From contig JAVJOG010000027.1 in NCBI GenBank assembly GCA_040216885.1, positions 62,001-126,000 of the forward strand: a DNA stretch of 64,000 nucleotides. Direction: 5' to 3'. The notes under the pieces are model-generated. The model had not been told where the DNA came from. It was given only the letters and a program-made list of their open reading frames with translations, and ran no database searches. The translations under genes and the position numbers were made by a program. This document shows positions 1 through 8,739 of this stretch, one piece after another. This DNA comes from Parvibaculum sp040216885 (GTDB lineage: Bacteria; Pseudomonadota; Alphaproteobacteria; Parvibaculales; Parvibaculaceae). The stretch's first letter is position 1, and each line of letters starts with the position of its first letter.

Positions 1-1
1 G

Positions 2-1573
2 CGTAAGATAGAGGATAAGCTGTCGGACGCATTGCACGAGCGTCTGACGCAGCGGTTCGTCGACCGCCGCACCAGTGTACTGATGAAGCGTCTGCGCCAG
101 AACGAGGATCTAATGGCGGCTGTTAACGGTGACGGCGAGGTTTTGGTGGAGGGCGAATATGTCGGCCGCCTTCAGGGATTTGTCTTTGTTCCCGATCCAA
201 GAGCCGATGGCGAACAAGGCCGCGTTCTGCGCGCGGCGGCCGATCAGGCACTCGCGGGCGAAATTGCGGCGCGAGCCCAGAGGCTGGCCGCGGCGCCTGA
301 CGCCGACATCTCCCTGTCCGATCACGGACGGATCGTCTGGACCGGCCATCCGGTTGCCGACCTGAAACCCGGCGCCGAGCCGCTGAATCCGCACGCCGGT
401 CTGATCGCGGGCGAGGAATTGAATGGCGCGGCGCGCGAGGCCGTTCAGGCCCGGCTCGACGGTTGGCTTTCCATGCATGTCGCAAGCACACTCGCGCCGC
501 TGGTTGCGCTGCGCGACGCAGCCGATATCGACGGGCTCGCGCGCGGCATTGCTTTCCGTCTGATCGAGAATCTCGGATCGATGAAACGCGAATGGGTAGC
601 TGAGGATGTCCGGACGCTCGACCAGGCCGCGCGCGGACAATTACGCAAGCATGGCGTCAGGTTCGGCGCACACTCGATTTTCATGCCCGCCTTGTTGAAG
701 CCGGCGCCGGCGCGCCTTTTGATGATGCTATGGGCACTGGCACGCAAGGATGTCGAAGAGCCTTTTGCCGGCCTGCCCCAACCGCCTGCACCCGGCCTGA
801 CATCCGTTCCCGCCGACCCGTCCGCGCCGCAAGGCTTCTACGAGGCTCTGGGTTTCCGCCTCTGCGGTACACGCGCAGTCCGCCTCGACATGCTCGAACG
901 CATCGCCGATCTGATCCGTCCGGTGATCGCGGCCCGCACCTACAATGGCGGCTTTGTCGTGACACCCGATATGATGTCGCTGGTCGGTTGCTCGGGTGAG
1001 GAATTCGCGAGCCTGTTGCAAGGTCTCGGCTATCGCTCGCAGCGCGAAACGATCGTGCCGCGCCCGGCCGATGCATCGAAGCAGGAAGCCGGGGCAGTCG
1101 AAACAACGGCGGCCACAATGCCATCAACGAGCGCTGAGGCGGCGCTTGCCGAGATCGTCGACGCAATCGCCGCACCGGTTGTCGGTGAAATGCCGGAAGC
1201 TGTCCCCGAACCGCAAACCGACACCGAGGCGGCTGCGCCTGCGGTGGCCGTACCCGGTGAGACGGGCGCAGCCGCAGCCGCGGTCGAGCTTGAAATCTGG
1301 CGCCCGGCGCGTCGCAAGCAGGAAGGCAGGCCCGCGCGGCGCCGGCCGCCGAACAAGGCGAAAGCGGAAACCGGCGAGAAGCCGGCCGAAACACGCGGCG
1401 AGCGTCACCGGAAGCCGAAACGCAAATCCGATGAACGCGGCGAGCGGCCGGCCAAGAGCACGCGCCCCGACAGCGGCTATCGCGAACCACGCAAGCCCCG
1501 CGACCGCGAACCCGATCCCGATTCACCCTTTGCCGCACTGGCCGTGCTCAAAGAGCGCGTCGGCGGCAACTGA
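2..1573 (+). CDS. ATP-dependent helicase, C-terminal part (5' end outside window)
   Basis: The frame is open from base 2, so the gene begins upstream and only about 523 C-terminal residues are visible. The helicase motor motifs are not in the visible part. The assignment rests on resemblance to the C-terminal region of the large Suv3-like helicases of alphaproteobacteria and on the neighbours: an S4-domain gene eight bases downstream, then fdxA and carD, an order I recall from this class. The last 180 or so residues are first Ala/Glu-rich, then strongly basic (Arg/Lys/Pro), typical of a disordered nucleic-acid-binding tail. The product is likely a cytoplasmic RNA helicase. Function is inferred, since the catalytic core cannot be checked here. 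Confidence 0.6.
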   Translation, partial: RKIEDKLSDALHERLTQRFVDRRTSVLMKRLRQNEDLMAAVNGDGEVLVEGEYVGRLQGFVFVPDPRADGEQGRVLRAAADQALAGEIAARAQRLAAAPDADISLSDHGRIVWTGHPVADLKPGAEPLNPHAGLIAGEELNGAAREAVQARLDGWLSMHVASTLAPLVALRDAADIDGLARGIAFRLIENLGSMKREWVAEDVRTLDQAARGQLRKHGVRFGAHSIFMPALLKPAPARLLMMLWALARKDVEEPFAGLPQPPAPGLTSVPADPSAPQGFYEALGFRLCGTRAVRLDMLERIADLIRPVIAARTYNGGFVVTPDMMSLVGCSGEEFASLLQGLGYRSQRETIVPRPADASKQEAGAVETTAATMPSTSAEAALAEIVDAIAAPVVGEMPEAVPEPQTDTEAAAPAVAVPGETGAAAAAVELEIWRPARRKQEGRPARRRPPNKAKAETGEKPAETRGERHRKPKRKSDERGERPAKSTRPDSGYREPRKPRDREPDPDSPFAALAVLKERVGGN

Positions 1574-1581
1574 CGCCGTCG

Positions 1582-1977
1582 ATGGAAGACGCGGCGGGTC
1601 GGCCGGGTCAACGCATCGACCGGTGGCTCTGGTGCGCCCGGTTCTCAAAAAGCCGTTCTTTGGCCGTGGCGCTCGTGCAGAGCGGACGCCTGCGCGTCAA
1701 CGGCGCCCGTATTTCGAAGGCGAGCCGCAATGTGCATCCAGGAGATATTCTCACTTTCCCGCTCGGCCCCTATATCAGGGTCATCGAGGTTATGTCGCTC
1801 GGGTTGCGGCGTGGCCCGGCGTCCGAAGCGCAGACGCTCTATCGGGATCTCGAGCCGCCGGCGCCATCTGGCAAACCGACGGCAACCGGCGAGCCCGCTG
1901 CCGGCCGTCCGCCGGGCACGGGTCGCCCGACCAAGCGGGAACGGCGCCAGACTGACGCTTTGAAAGAAGGCGATTAA
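1582..1977 (+). CDS. S4-domain RNA-binding protein, Hsp15 (HslR) family
   Basis: The 131-residue protein begins MEDAAGRPGQ. The S4 fold occupies about residues 10-60, with the family signature RIDRWLWCARFSKSR followed by GRLRVNG and a PGD turn. Hsp15 proteins bind 50S ribosomal subunits carrying stalled nascent chains. Alphaproteobacterial members, like this one, carry a basic Pro/Gly-rich C-terminal tail. The gene starts eight bases after the helicase stop, so the two are probably cotranscribed and both act on RNA. The assignment to the S4 family is secure, while the exact ribosomal role is by family analogy. Confidence 0.8.
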   Translation: MEDAAGRPGQRIDRWLWCARFSKSRSLAVALVQSGRLRVNGARISKASRNVHPGDILTFPLGPYIRVIEVMSLGLRRGPASEAQTLYRDLEPPAPSGKPTATGEPAAGRPPGTGRPTKRERRQTDALKEGD

Positions 1978-2033
1978 ATCTACAAAATATCATGTAGTTG
2001 AACATATCTTCCGCCTCGTGTAAGTGAAATATC

Positions 2034-2513
2034 ATGCTTTCCGCCATCAAATCGTTCCTCTTGGGTCCGGCCGAAGAAGCAGCGCCCGGATTCGATGACC
2101 TTCAAATCGCTGTTGTCGCACTGCTTGTTCGCGCGGCAACGACCGACGCCGATTTCAGCGACGACGAACGGCGCATCATCCGGCGCCTCGCCGCTGACGG
2201 CTTCGGGCTTTCGCGCGCGGATGTCGACGCGTTGGTCGCAGCGGCCGAGAGCGAGGAGGCGCGCACCCTCGATCTCCACCGCTGGGCGCAGGCGATCAAG
2301 CAGGGTTACGACGAAGCCGAGCGCGTGCGCCTGATCGAGAAGATGTGGGAGATCGTCTATGCCGACGGCGTCCTGGACGACTACGAAGCCAATCTGTTGC
2401 GGCGCGTCGCAGGCCTGATATACGTTCCCGACCGCGAATCCGGCGCAGCGCGGCAGCGTGTGCTCGCAAGGCTCGGATCGGCCGCCCGACCTGAAAGATC
2501 CCCGGAAACCTGA
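2034..2513 (+). CDS. TerB-like (tellurite resistance TerB family) protein
   Basis: The 159-residue protein is all-helical and acidic. It has the TerB pattern of two paired acidic motifs: an early run with DADFSDDERRII (about residues 38-50) and a later YADGVLDDYE (about residues 111-120), the likely metal-coordinating acidic helices. Alphaproteobacterial TerB-like proteins of this length are common between the S4/helicase genes and fdxA. No signal peptide is seen, so it should be cytoplasmic. A role in tellurite resistance should not be assumed, because no other ter gene is present. Confidence 0.7.
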   Translation: MLSAIKSFLLGPAEEAAPGFDDLQIAVVALLVRAATTDADFSDDERRIIRRLAADGFGLSRADVDALVAAAESEEARTLDLHRWAQAIKQGYDEAERVRLIEKMWEIVYADGVLDDYEANLLRRVAGLIYVPDRESGAARQRVLARLGSAARPERSPET

Positions 2514-2563
2514 GACCGGACACCCGAACGGACCGCGCAAAACCCGCGCGACTGGAGACAGTG

Positions 2564-2902
2564 ATGACCTATATCGTGACCGACGCCTGCATCCGCTGCA
2601 AATACATGGATTGCGTCGAGGTCTGCCCGGTGGATTGTTTCTACGAGGGCGAAAACATGCTGGTTATCCATCCGGACGAATGCATCGATTGCGGCGTTTG
2701 CGAACCCGAATGCCCGGCAGAGGCCATCAAGCCGGACACCGAGCCGGGGCTTGAGAAATGGCTCGAGCTCAATACCGAATACGCGTCGAAATGGCCTAAC
2801 ATCACGATCAAGCGGGAGCCCCCGGCAGACGCCGAGGAATGGCAGGGCGTCGCGGGCAAGTTCGATGAGCATTTCAGCCCTGAGCCGGGCGAAGGTGACT
2901 GA
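2564..2902 (+). CDS. fdxA: Ferredoxin FdxA, 7Fe-type
   Basis: The 112-residue protein begins MTYIVTDACIRC and carries two ferredoxin cysteine clusters: CIRCKYMDC with CPVDCF in the first half, and CIDCGVCEPECP in the second. This is the pattern of the 3Fe-4S/4Fe-4S FdxA ferredoxins. A GTG lies directly before the ATG, but the ATG at 2564 matches the conserved family N-terminus and has GGAGA five bases upstream. FdxA is a soluble electron carrier. It lies next to carD, as in many alphaproteobacteria. Confidence 0.93.
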   Translation: MTYIVTDACIRCKYMDCVEVCPVDCFYEGENMLVIHPDECIDCGVCEPECPAEAIKPDTEPGLEKWLELNTEYASKWPNITIKREPPADAEEWQGVAGKFDEHFSPEPGEGD

Positions 2903-3516
2903 TCCCAGCCGGCCGCGCATCACGATCCCTGTTCCCTTTTGAGACAAATGCCACCCGATGGCCGCTTGCAGCACCGGCCACAACCCTTGCAACTGCGGCG
3001 GTTTAGGGCGGAAACATGCACCAATCAGCCGGATTGGGGCGCTATCTCCATGTGTTAACTGTCCTTTTGCCGTGCCCGCCTTCCTAGAGGGGGGATTTTG
3101 TGTTATATATACCTCACAATGAAAAGCCGCGAATACGGACGCGAGAAATAACCTGGCGGCGCAACCCTACGTTGAAAACGTAAAGGTTGTTGATTGTACA
3201 TCGTCACCTCGCGCCGCTTTCCAGCTCTTCCGGCTGGGAGAAGCTAGGCAAGTTTCCGCCGGCCTGCGTTTCGGCTGCGGTGCGCCAGCGGCGAGAAACA
3301 GGTGTCATTCACAGGGGGTCGGCCTCCGCAACCGGCGGTCGAGATTTGGGCTGAAAGCGGCTTACGGCCTGAAATGTCTGTGGCCTCTCAATGGAGATGC
3401 GGCAGGGTCCCGAATGAGTGCGGTTGTCCGTAGAGCATCGATATTCAAGGCCGGCAGGGACGACATCGGGTCGCCCGTCCGGTCCCGGTTCTGAAAGGCT
3501 GGGTATAGGAAAGGCC
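2903..3516. other. 614-base gap between fdxA and carD; probable long carD leader or small RNA
   Basis: No convincing gene is visible in this gap. A perfect hairpin (CCAATC, five-base loop, GATTGG) lies at 3021-3037. An AT-rich, promoter-like stretch with TTATATATA lies at about 3110-3118. Further small hairpins follow (ACGTT/AACGT near 3170, CAGC/GCTG near 3220). A ten-codon frame starts with ATG at 3119, right after the AT-rich stretch. The gap could be a carD promoter with a leader of nearly 400 bases, or an unannotated RNA. The sequence alone does not decide. Confidence 0.4.
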
Positions 3517-4587
3517 ATGGCGAGCAAAGTGACGAAATCCCCCAAGTCCACGAAGTCGAAACCGGCGGCCAAGGTCACGGCGAAGGCCGCGAGCGCCAAA
3601 ACCGCGGCGACCAAGGCGAAGGCCAAGGCCAAGCCGGCAGCGAAAGTAAAACCCGCCAAGGCGAAGCCTGCGGCTGCGAAGAAATCCGCGGCGAAGACAG
3701 CGAAGCCTGCCGCCAAGGCAAAGCCGAAAAGCGCACCGGCCAAACCCGCCAAGGCAAAAGCGAAGCCCGCGCCCGCCAAGGCGCCGGTGAAGAAGGCCGC
3801 GTCGAAGGTAGCCAAGCCCAAGCCTGAGCCCGCAAAGGCCCCGCCGCCGAAGAAATCGCCGCCCAAGATGGCCAACGCCGCCAGCAAGCTGATGGAAGCG
3901 GCGAAGAGCCGCGCCGAGAAGGTGCGCAAGGCCGAAGCGACCGAACGCGAAGCCGCGGCAAAGCGCGCCAAGGCGGAAGCCGCCAAGCCTGCAAAGGTCG
4001 AGACGCCGAAGGAACCGGCAAAGCCGGCGGCGCCGCGCGCCAATTTCAAGGCCAAGGAATACGTCGTCTATCCGGCACACGGCGTCGGACAGATCCTCGA
4101 AATCGAGGAGAAAGAAGTTGCCGGCCACCGGCTCGAACTCTTCGTCATCAACTTCGACAAAGAGAAAATGACGCTGCGCGTCCCGACCAACAAGGCCGGC
4201 GCCGTGGGCATGCGCAAATTGTCCGATACCGGCGTCGTCGACTCCGCGCTCGAAACGCTTCGCGGCCGCGCGCGCATCAAGCGCACGATGTGGAGCCGTC
4301 GCGCGCAGGAATACGAGGCAAAGATCAACTCCGGCGACCTGATTTCGATCGCCGAAGTCGTCCGCGATCTCTATCGCTCCGAGCGCCAGCCCGAGCAGTC
4401 CTATTCCGAGCGTCAGCTTTACGAAGCCGCGCTGGACCGGATGGCGCGCGAAGTGGCGGCGGTCGAACGCATCGGCGAGGATGCGGCGATCGAACGTGTC
4501 GAACAGGCCCTGCAGGGCTCGCCGCGCGGCGGCGACAAGGCGCCCAAGGACGGCGAGGCGGGCGAGGCGAACGAAGCCGCAGCCTGA
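3517..4587 (+). CDS. carD: CarD-family transcriptional regulator with a ~175-residue Lys/Ala/Pro tail
   Basis: The start ATG at 3517 has AGGAAAGG just upstream, giving 356 residues. Residues 1 to about 175 are almost entirely Lys, Ala and Pro (repeats such as AKPAAK, PAKAK), like the C-terminal tail of eukaryotic histone H1 or bacterial AlgP-type proteins. The CarD module follows: the RNA-polymerase-interacting domain begins near residue 176 (KEYVVYPAHGVG) and the helical DNA-binding domain runs through RGRARIKRTMW and later helices. CarD binds RNAP beta and stabilises the open complex, and in alphaproteobacteria it controls many promoters. Most CarD proteins are about 160-190 residues, so the N-terminal tail roughly doubles this one. 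The gene ends in a strong terminator. CarD identity is secure; the tail's role is unknown. Confidence 0.92.
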   Translation: MASKVTKSPKSTKSKPAAKVTAKAASAKTAATKAKAKAKPAAKVKPAKAKPAAAKKSAAKTAKPAAKAKPKSAPAKPAKAKAKPAPAKAPVKKAASKVAKPKPEPAKAPPPKKSPPKMANAASKLMEAAKSRAEKVRKAEATEREAAAKRAKAEAAKPAKVETPKEPAKPAAPRANFKAKEYVVYPAHGVGQILEIEEKEVAGHRLELFVINFDKEKMTLRVPTNKAGAVGMRKLSDTGVVDSALETLRGRARIKRTMWSRRAQEYEAKINSGDLISIAEVVRDLYRSERQPEQSYSERQLYEAALDRMAREVAAVERIGEDAAIERVEQALQGSPRGGDKAPKDGEAGEANEAAA

Positions 4588-4620
4588 CCGTCAGGTAGGG
4601 GTCGCAAAAGCAAATATCGG

Positions 4621-4650
4621 AAAAGCCCGGCGGCAAGCCGGGCTTTTTCT
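4621..4650 (+). terminator. Rho-independent terminator of carD
   Basis: A perfect stem AAAAGCCCGGC / GCCGGGCTTTT with a five-base loop (4632-4636) is followed by a T-rich tract, 33 bases after the carD stop codon. Confidence 0.9.
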
Positions 4651-4824
4651 TTTTTGCGGCCTCTTTTGTCTGTCGCCGCCCCTTTCTGGCCATGAAATCC
4701 GGCTACAAAACACTGGCCTTCGGCTCCGAACATTGATCCGGAACGATACACAAGCCGTAGGCAAGGTTGCCGACCGAAACGCCGGGCGCGCGAAAGCGCG
4801 CCGCGCAACGGAGGAGTGACTGAG

Positions 4825-5721
4825 ATGCCTCATACAGACACGCCCGAAACGCAGCGCGCCAACCGCCGGTTCATGCGGCGCGCAATGACGGTGCCGCTGC
4901 TCGACAAGGAAACCGAATTCGAACTTGCGCGGCGCTGGCGCGAAGACGGCGACGAACAGGCCCTGCACCGTCTGACGCGCGCCTATATGCGCCTCGTCAT
5001 CTCGCTCGCAACGCGCTTCCGCAATTATGGTCTGCCCTATGGCGATCTCGTTCAGGAGGGAAATGTAGGCTTGATGCAAGCGGCCGCACGCTTCGAGCCC
5101 GAGCGCGGCGTGCGCTTCTCGACTTATGCAAGCTGGTGGATCCGCGCGGCGATCCAGGACTATATCCTGCGCAACTGGTCGATCGTGCGTACCGGCACGA
5201 CGGCGGCCCACAAATCCCTCTTCTTCAATCTCCGCCGCCTGCGTTCGCTGATCGACAGCGGTACGCGGCAGACCTTACGGCAGGAGGACCGGATATTCAT
5301 CGCACAGCGGCTCGGCGTCGGCGTCGGCGATGTCGAGACCATGGATGCGCGGCTGATGGCAGGCGATCGCTCGCTCAACGCAACGCTCTCCGACGGCACA
5401 TCGGAAGACAATGCCGCCGAATGGCAGGACATGCTGCCTTGCGAACGTTCGCAGCCAGACGAAGAAGTAATGGAGAAGCACGACGGCGAATGCCGATCGC
5501 GCTGGATCGCAGGAGCGCTTGAGGAGCTCAACGAGCGCGAGCTGCTGATCATCCGCGAGCGGCGTCTGCGCGAAGACGCGCTGACGCTCGAGGTCCTCGG
5601 CGCGCGGCTCGGCATCTCCAAGGAACGGGTCCGCCAGATCGAACATCTGGCATTGAAGAAGATGAAGGCAGCGCTTCTCGACAAGGTACCAGACCCGCAG
5701 GACGCCGGCCTCCTCGGCTGA
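4825..5721 (+). CDS. rpoH: RNA polymerase sigma factor RpoH (heat-shock sigma 32)
   Basis: The 298-residue sigma-70 family protein lacks region 1. Region 2 contains the core-binding and -10 recognition helices (GDLVQEGNVGLMQAAARFEP, then FSTYASWWIRAAIQDYILRNW). An RpoH box follows (HKSLFFNLRRLRS), then region 4 with a C-terminal helix-turn-helix (LGISKERVRQIE). The ATG at 4825 has GGAGGAG eight bases upstream; a GTG at 4816 lies inside that site and is rejected. RpoH directs transcription of chaperone and protease genes and is normally controlled by DnaK and FtsH. Alphaproteobacteria often have more than one RpoH, so this may be one paralogue. Confidence 0.93.
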   Translation: MPHTDTPETQRANRRFMRRAMTVPLLDKETEFELARRWREDGDEQALHRLTRAYMRLVISLATRFRNYGLPYGDLVQEGNVGLMQAAARFEPERGVRFSTYASWWIRAAIQDYILRNWSIVRTGTTAAHKSLFFNLRRLRSLIDSGTRQTLRQEDRIFIAQRLGVGVGDVETMDARLMAGDRSLNATLSDGTSEDNAAEWQDMLPCERSQPDEEVMEKHDGECRSRWIAGALEELNERELLIIRERRLREDALTLEVLGARLGISKERVRQIEHLALKKMKAALLDKVPDPQDAGLLG

Positions 5722-5729
5722 CGGTCGCT

Positions 5730-7217
5730 TTACTCGGCGACAATCTTGACGAGCCTGCCGGGCTGCAGCCCGTCCCCCGGGGCGAGCCCGTTCAAAACGC
5801 GAAAGCGATCCTCGCGATGGTCGGGATAGGCCATGCGCCTGCCAAGCGACGCGACCGTGTCGCCTGGTTTGACCGCGACGATCCGCAGCCGCAGCGGCTT
5901 CACGGCCGCCGCCTCCGCCGGCGATATCTTGCGGAAGCTCATCACCAGTCCCTGCAGCGCCGCATCGTGCCGTGTGCCCGCATCCGGCAGGGTGCCCGTC
6001 AGAAAACGGTAGACCCGGTCCGGCATGTATTCGATCGTCACGAGCCGCGCATTGTAATTGCCGATCCGCGTGGTCGCGGTGGCGGCATTCATGCCGTTGA
6101 CCTTGAAGCGCTGCAACCCGGAAAGCTGTGTCCCCTTGGCCCATTGATTGGCGAGGTAACCGCCGATCTCGACACCGGCCTCCTTTTTTCCGCTGTCGAA
6201 TTTCACCACGGTCTTGTCGGGCCCTTGCAGCAGCACCGCCGCCGATGAATTGTCGATCGAAAAGCCGGCCGGCGCCTTGAAGGCAAAACCGAGCTTCGGG
6301 TGAACGAAATCCCTGCCGCGCGCGATCCCGTCCTCGGGCCGGTCGCCATAGAGCATCCCGTCCATCGCCTTCAGATAGACATCGCGGTTGCGCGCGCCCT
6401 GCCCCGGCGCCGCACCCGCGTCGCGCGCATGGGCAGTCGCGGCGTCGACACGCGCTGCTGTCGCCGGGTGGCTTGCAAGCCAGTCGTTGCGTGTCGCATC
6501 GTGAGGAGCATTGCGGAGCTTTGCTTCAAGCGCGGCCTGTGCGCCCATGGTCTTCAGGAAGCTGGCCACACCGAACGGATCGTATCCCGCCGCCGCGAGG
6601 TAGCGGACGCCAAGCATGTCGGACTCGAACTCCTGATCGCGCGAATAGCCGGCAAGGAGCCCCTGACCGCCAAGGCCGATCGCCTGGCTCGCCGCCTGAT
6701 TGCCGATGACCGCGCCCAGAACCGCGCCCAGCAGCGTCGTGCCCATCGCCGCCGTCTGCCGTTGCGCGGAATGACGCGCAACGACATGACCCATTTCGTG
6801 CCCGATGACGCCGGCAAGTTCCGCTTCGTCATTGGCGAGCGCCATCAGTCCTCGGGTCACGTAGACATACCCGCCCGGCAGCGCGAAAGCGTTGACGACC
6901 GGGCTGTCGAGAACCGTGACGCGATACTGCGCCTCGGGCGCGTTGGTGGCGCGCGCCACCCGCGTCGCGATGCCCGCCACATAGCCGCCAAGCGCCGCAT
7001 CGGGATAGACGCCGCCATAGGCTTCGAGAATCTTCGGATGCGCCTCGGCGCCGATCCGGGCTTCCTGTTCGACCGACACCAGCGGCGCGACCTGCCGCTT
7101 GCCGGTGGCGGGATTGGTGGTGCAGGCCGCCGCCGAAAGAAGCAGCATCGCCAGCACCGGCACGATGGATGCCGTGCGCGCCGCCCGTCCTCCACGCCGC
7201 GTCGCCTCGCTCGTCAT
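5730..7217 (-). CDS. M48-family metalloprotease, lipoprotein
   Basis: The 495-residue protein starts at the ATG at 7217, which overlaps the upstream nuclease stop codon (ATGA), showing translational coupling. Residues 10-32 form a lipoprotein signal ending at Cys32. The zinc motif HEMGH is at residues 140-144, and a downstream Glu in the DQEFESD helix supplies the third ligand. The C-terminal 50 residues (VKPGDTVASLGRRM to GLQPGRLVKIV) resemble a LysM-type peptidoglycan-binding module, as in YfgC/BepA-like proteases. It probably acts in the periplasm on misfolded outer-membrane proteins. Family is certain; substrate is inferred. It converges on rpoH with only eight bases between stops. Confidence 0.88.
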   Translation of the reverse strand: MTSEATRRGGRAARTASIVPVLAMLLLSAAACTTNPATGKRQVAPLVSVEQEARIGAEAHPKILEAYGGVYPDAALGGYVAGIATRVARATNAPEAQYRVTVLDSPVVNAFALPGGYVYVTRGLMALANDEAELAGVIGHEMGHVVARHSAQRQTAAMGTTLLGAVLGAVIGNQAASQAIGLGGQGLLAGYSRDQEFESDMLGVRYLAAAGYDPFGVASFLKTMGAQAALEAKLRNAPHDATRNDWLASHPATAARVDAATAHARDAGAAPGQGARNRDVYLKAMDGMLYGDRPEDGIARGRDFVHPKLGFAFKAPAGFSIDNSSAAVLLQGPDKTVVKFDSGKKEAGVEIGGYLANQWAKGTQLSGLQRFKVNGMNAATATTRIGNYNARLVTIEYMPDRVYRFLTGTLPDAGTRHDAALQGLVMSFRKISPAEAAAVKPLRLRIVAVKPGDTVASLGRRMAYPDHREDRFRVLNGLAPGDGLQPGRLVKIVAE

Positions 7218-8071
7218 GACATGTCGTCCAGCAATTCGATCTGCTCGGGATGCGTGATCGTGATCTCCGGCCCGTTGTAGCGGCCGAGCCACCCGCGCAC
7301 CCGCAAGCGCCGGCCGGCGAGCGCCGGTTTATCGGCCGTCTCGCCGAAGTAAGCCCCCCATGTGGGATCTTCGAGGAAAAGCCTAGCGTCCCGAGCCGCG
7401 ACTGTCACCGTGAAGTCGCGGCGCCAGTCGTCGCCGAAATTGAAATAGATGCGCCCGCGCACGACCGCGGCTGAAACGATCTTGCCTTCGACGAGCTCGA
7501 ACCGTCCATGGAGCCGCTCAAGCGACGCCACGTCGGCGGCATCCCGGATCGCATAAAAGGCGTCGGTCCAGATGCCGCGCCGCGCCTCGCGCGCCGCGCG
7601 CTCGGCTGCCAGCAGCTCGGCGGCGCAGGCGCGATTGTCGCGAAACGTGTAGACCCGGGCCAGCCCGCGACGCAGCATTTCATGTTGAAGCCACACCGGC
7701 TCGCCGTCCGCGCCGGCCGCGAAGACATGCGCGAGAACGCGGCCATGCCTGTCCTCGCCGCGGCCGCCATGGCGAAGCGTGACCGTCTTGCCGAGCACCA
7801 GTGCCGCAAGCGCCGACCGCGCCTCTTCGGCAAGCGGCCATGCCTCGAAATTGGCGCGACCCAGTGGCAGCTTCGGCGCCTGGATGCCGGTGAACCGCAC
7901 CTGCCGCCCATCGCCGAGTGTCAGCGTGTCGCCATCGACGATCTCGACCGCCTGCGAGACGCCGCCCTCGTCCAGCGCACAAACCCCGCCCGCGGCCGCC
8001 GGCGGGGCAGCGAGCAGCACAAGAAGGAGCGTCGACGGAAGAAGGGGCGTGGGACGCCCGGCGCGCAACAT
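7214..8071 (-). CDS. Secreted thermonuclease-like (SNase, OB-fold) protein
   Basis: The 285-residue protein has an N-terminal signal peptide (hydrophobic residues about 10-26 ending AAAG). An SNase domain follows with the typical features: VDGDTLTLGDGRQVRFTGI, then HGRVLAHVF and RRGLARVYTF, which are the conserved substrate-binding and catalytic segments. After the SNase domain about 110 extra residues may form a second OB-like domain (GRIYFNFGDDW, RLRVRGWLGRY). It is probably a periplasmic or secreted nuclease. It is coupled by a four-base overlap to the M48 protease, so the pair is cotranscribed. Confidence 0.82.
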   Translation of the reverse strand: MLRAGRPTPLLPSTLLLVLLAAPPAAAGGVCALDEGGVSQAVEIVDGDTLTLGDGRQVRFTGIQAPKLPLGRANFEAWPLAEEARSALAALVLGKTVTLRHGGRGEDRHGRVLAHVFAAGADGEPVWLQHEMLRRGLARVYTFRDNRACAAELLAAERAAREARRGIWTDAFYAIRDAADVASLERLHGRFELVEGKIVSAAVVRGRIYFNFGDDWRRDFTVTVAARDARLFLEDPTWGAYFGETADKPALAGRRLRVRGWLGRYNGPEITITHPEQIELLDDMS

Positions 8072-8091
8072 CGCGAATGCGGAACGGGCGG

Positions 8092-8739
8092 TCAGGCCGG
8101 GTGCTCCGCCGGCGGCACACTGGCGCGCAAGGCGATGATGGCGGCCTCCGTGCGGTTTCTGACGCCGAGCGATTGAAGGATCGCATTGACATGCAACTTG
8201 ACCGTGGCGACCGATATGCCGAGCACACGTGCGATTTCCTGGTTGGAGCGGCCCTTGCCGAGTTCCTGCAGCACTTCACGCTGGCGCGGCGTCAGCTTCT
8301 CCTGGCCCGCGGCGATGAAACCGTCCGGCGCTTCGGCGAAGCCTTCCGGTTGCGCCGCGAGCAATGCGTCGGGCACGTAGCGGCCACCCATATCGACCAG
8401 CCGCAGCGCATTCTCGACCAGATTGACCCCGAGATTTTTCGGAATGAAGCCCGCGACACCCATATCCATGACCTCGCGGATGAAACCCGGCGAACTGCGA
8501 TCGCTGAACACGACGACCTTTGCCGCCGTTTCGGTGGCGAGGCGGCGAACCGCGTCGCGGTCCTCGGCCCCGGTCACCTCGACCAGCAACAGCGCCGGAT
8601 CTCGCGCATCCGGCGCTGCCCGCCGGTCTGCTTCAACGCCGGACCGGACGGTTACATCCGCTCCCGGATGAAGCCGGGAGACGATCGCAGACAAACCTTC
8701 GCAGAAGACCGGCTGCTCGCCGACGATCAGAACACGCAT
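8092..8739 (-). CDS. LuxR/NarL-type response regulator with degenerate receiver
   Basis: The 215-residue protein begins MRVLIVGEQP. An N-terminal receiver-like domain (1-120) is joined to a C-terminal LuxR helix-turn-helix (about 148-205: LTPRQREVLQELGKG, then ISVATVKLHVN). The receiver lacks the usual acid pocket: the N-terminal acid pair is Gly7-Glu8, and the phosphoacceptor position in LLLVEVTG is Glu54 instead of Asp. The conserved Lys in GFIPKN remains. Such receivers usually work without phosphorylation. No sensor kinase is adjacent. The gene ends 20 bases before the nuclease start, so the regulator may head the same minus-strand operon. Confidence 0.85.
   Translation of the reverse strand: MRVLIVGEQPVFCEGLSAIVSRLHPGADVTVRSGVEADRRAAPDARDPALLLVEVTGAEDRDAVRRLATETAAKVVVFSDRSSPGFIREVMDMGVAGFIPKNLGVNLVENALRLVDMGGRYVPDALLAAQPEGFAEAPDGFIAAGQEKLTPRQREVLQELGKGRSNQEIARVLGISVATVKLHVNAILQSLGVRNRTEAAIIALRASVPPAEHPA

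Noticed and set aside
3309..4055. Long open frame antisense to carD
   Set aside because: It arises from the Lys/Ala-rich codon bias of the real gene on the other strand. It reads as a low-complexity Ala/Phe/Gly protein with no family resemblance.
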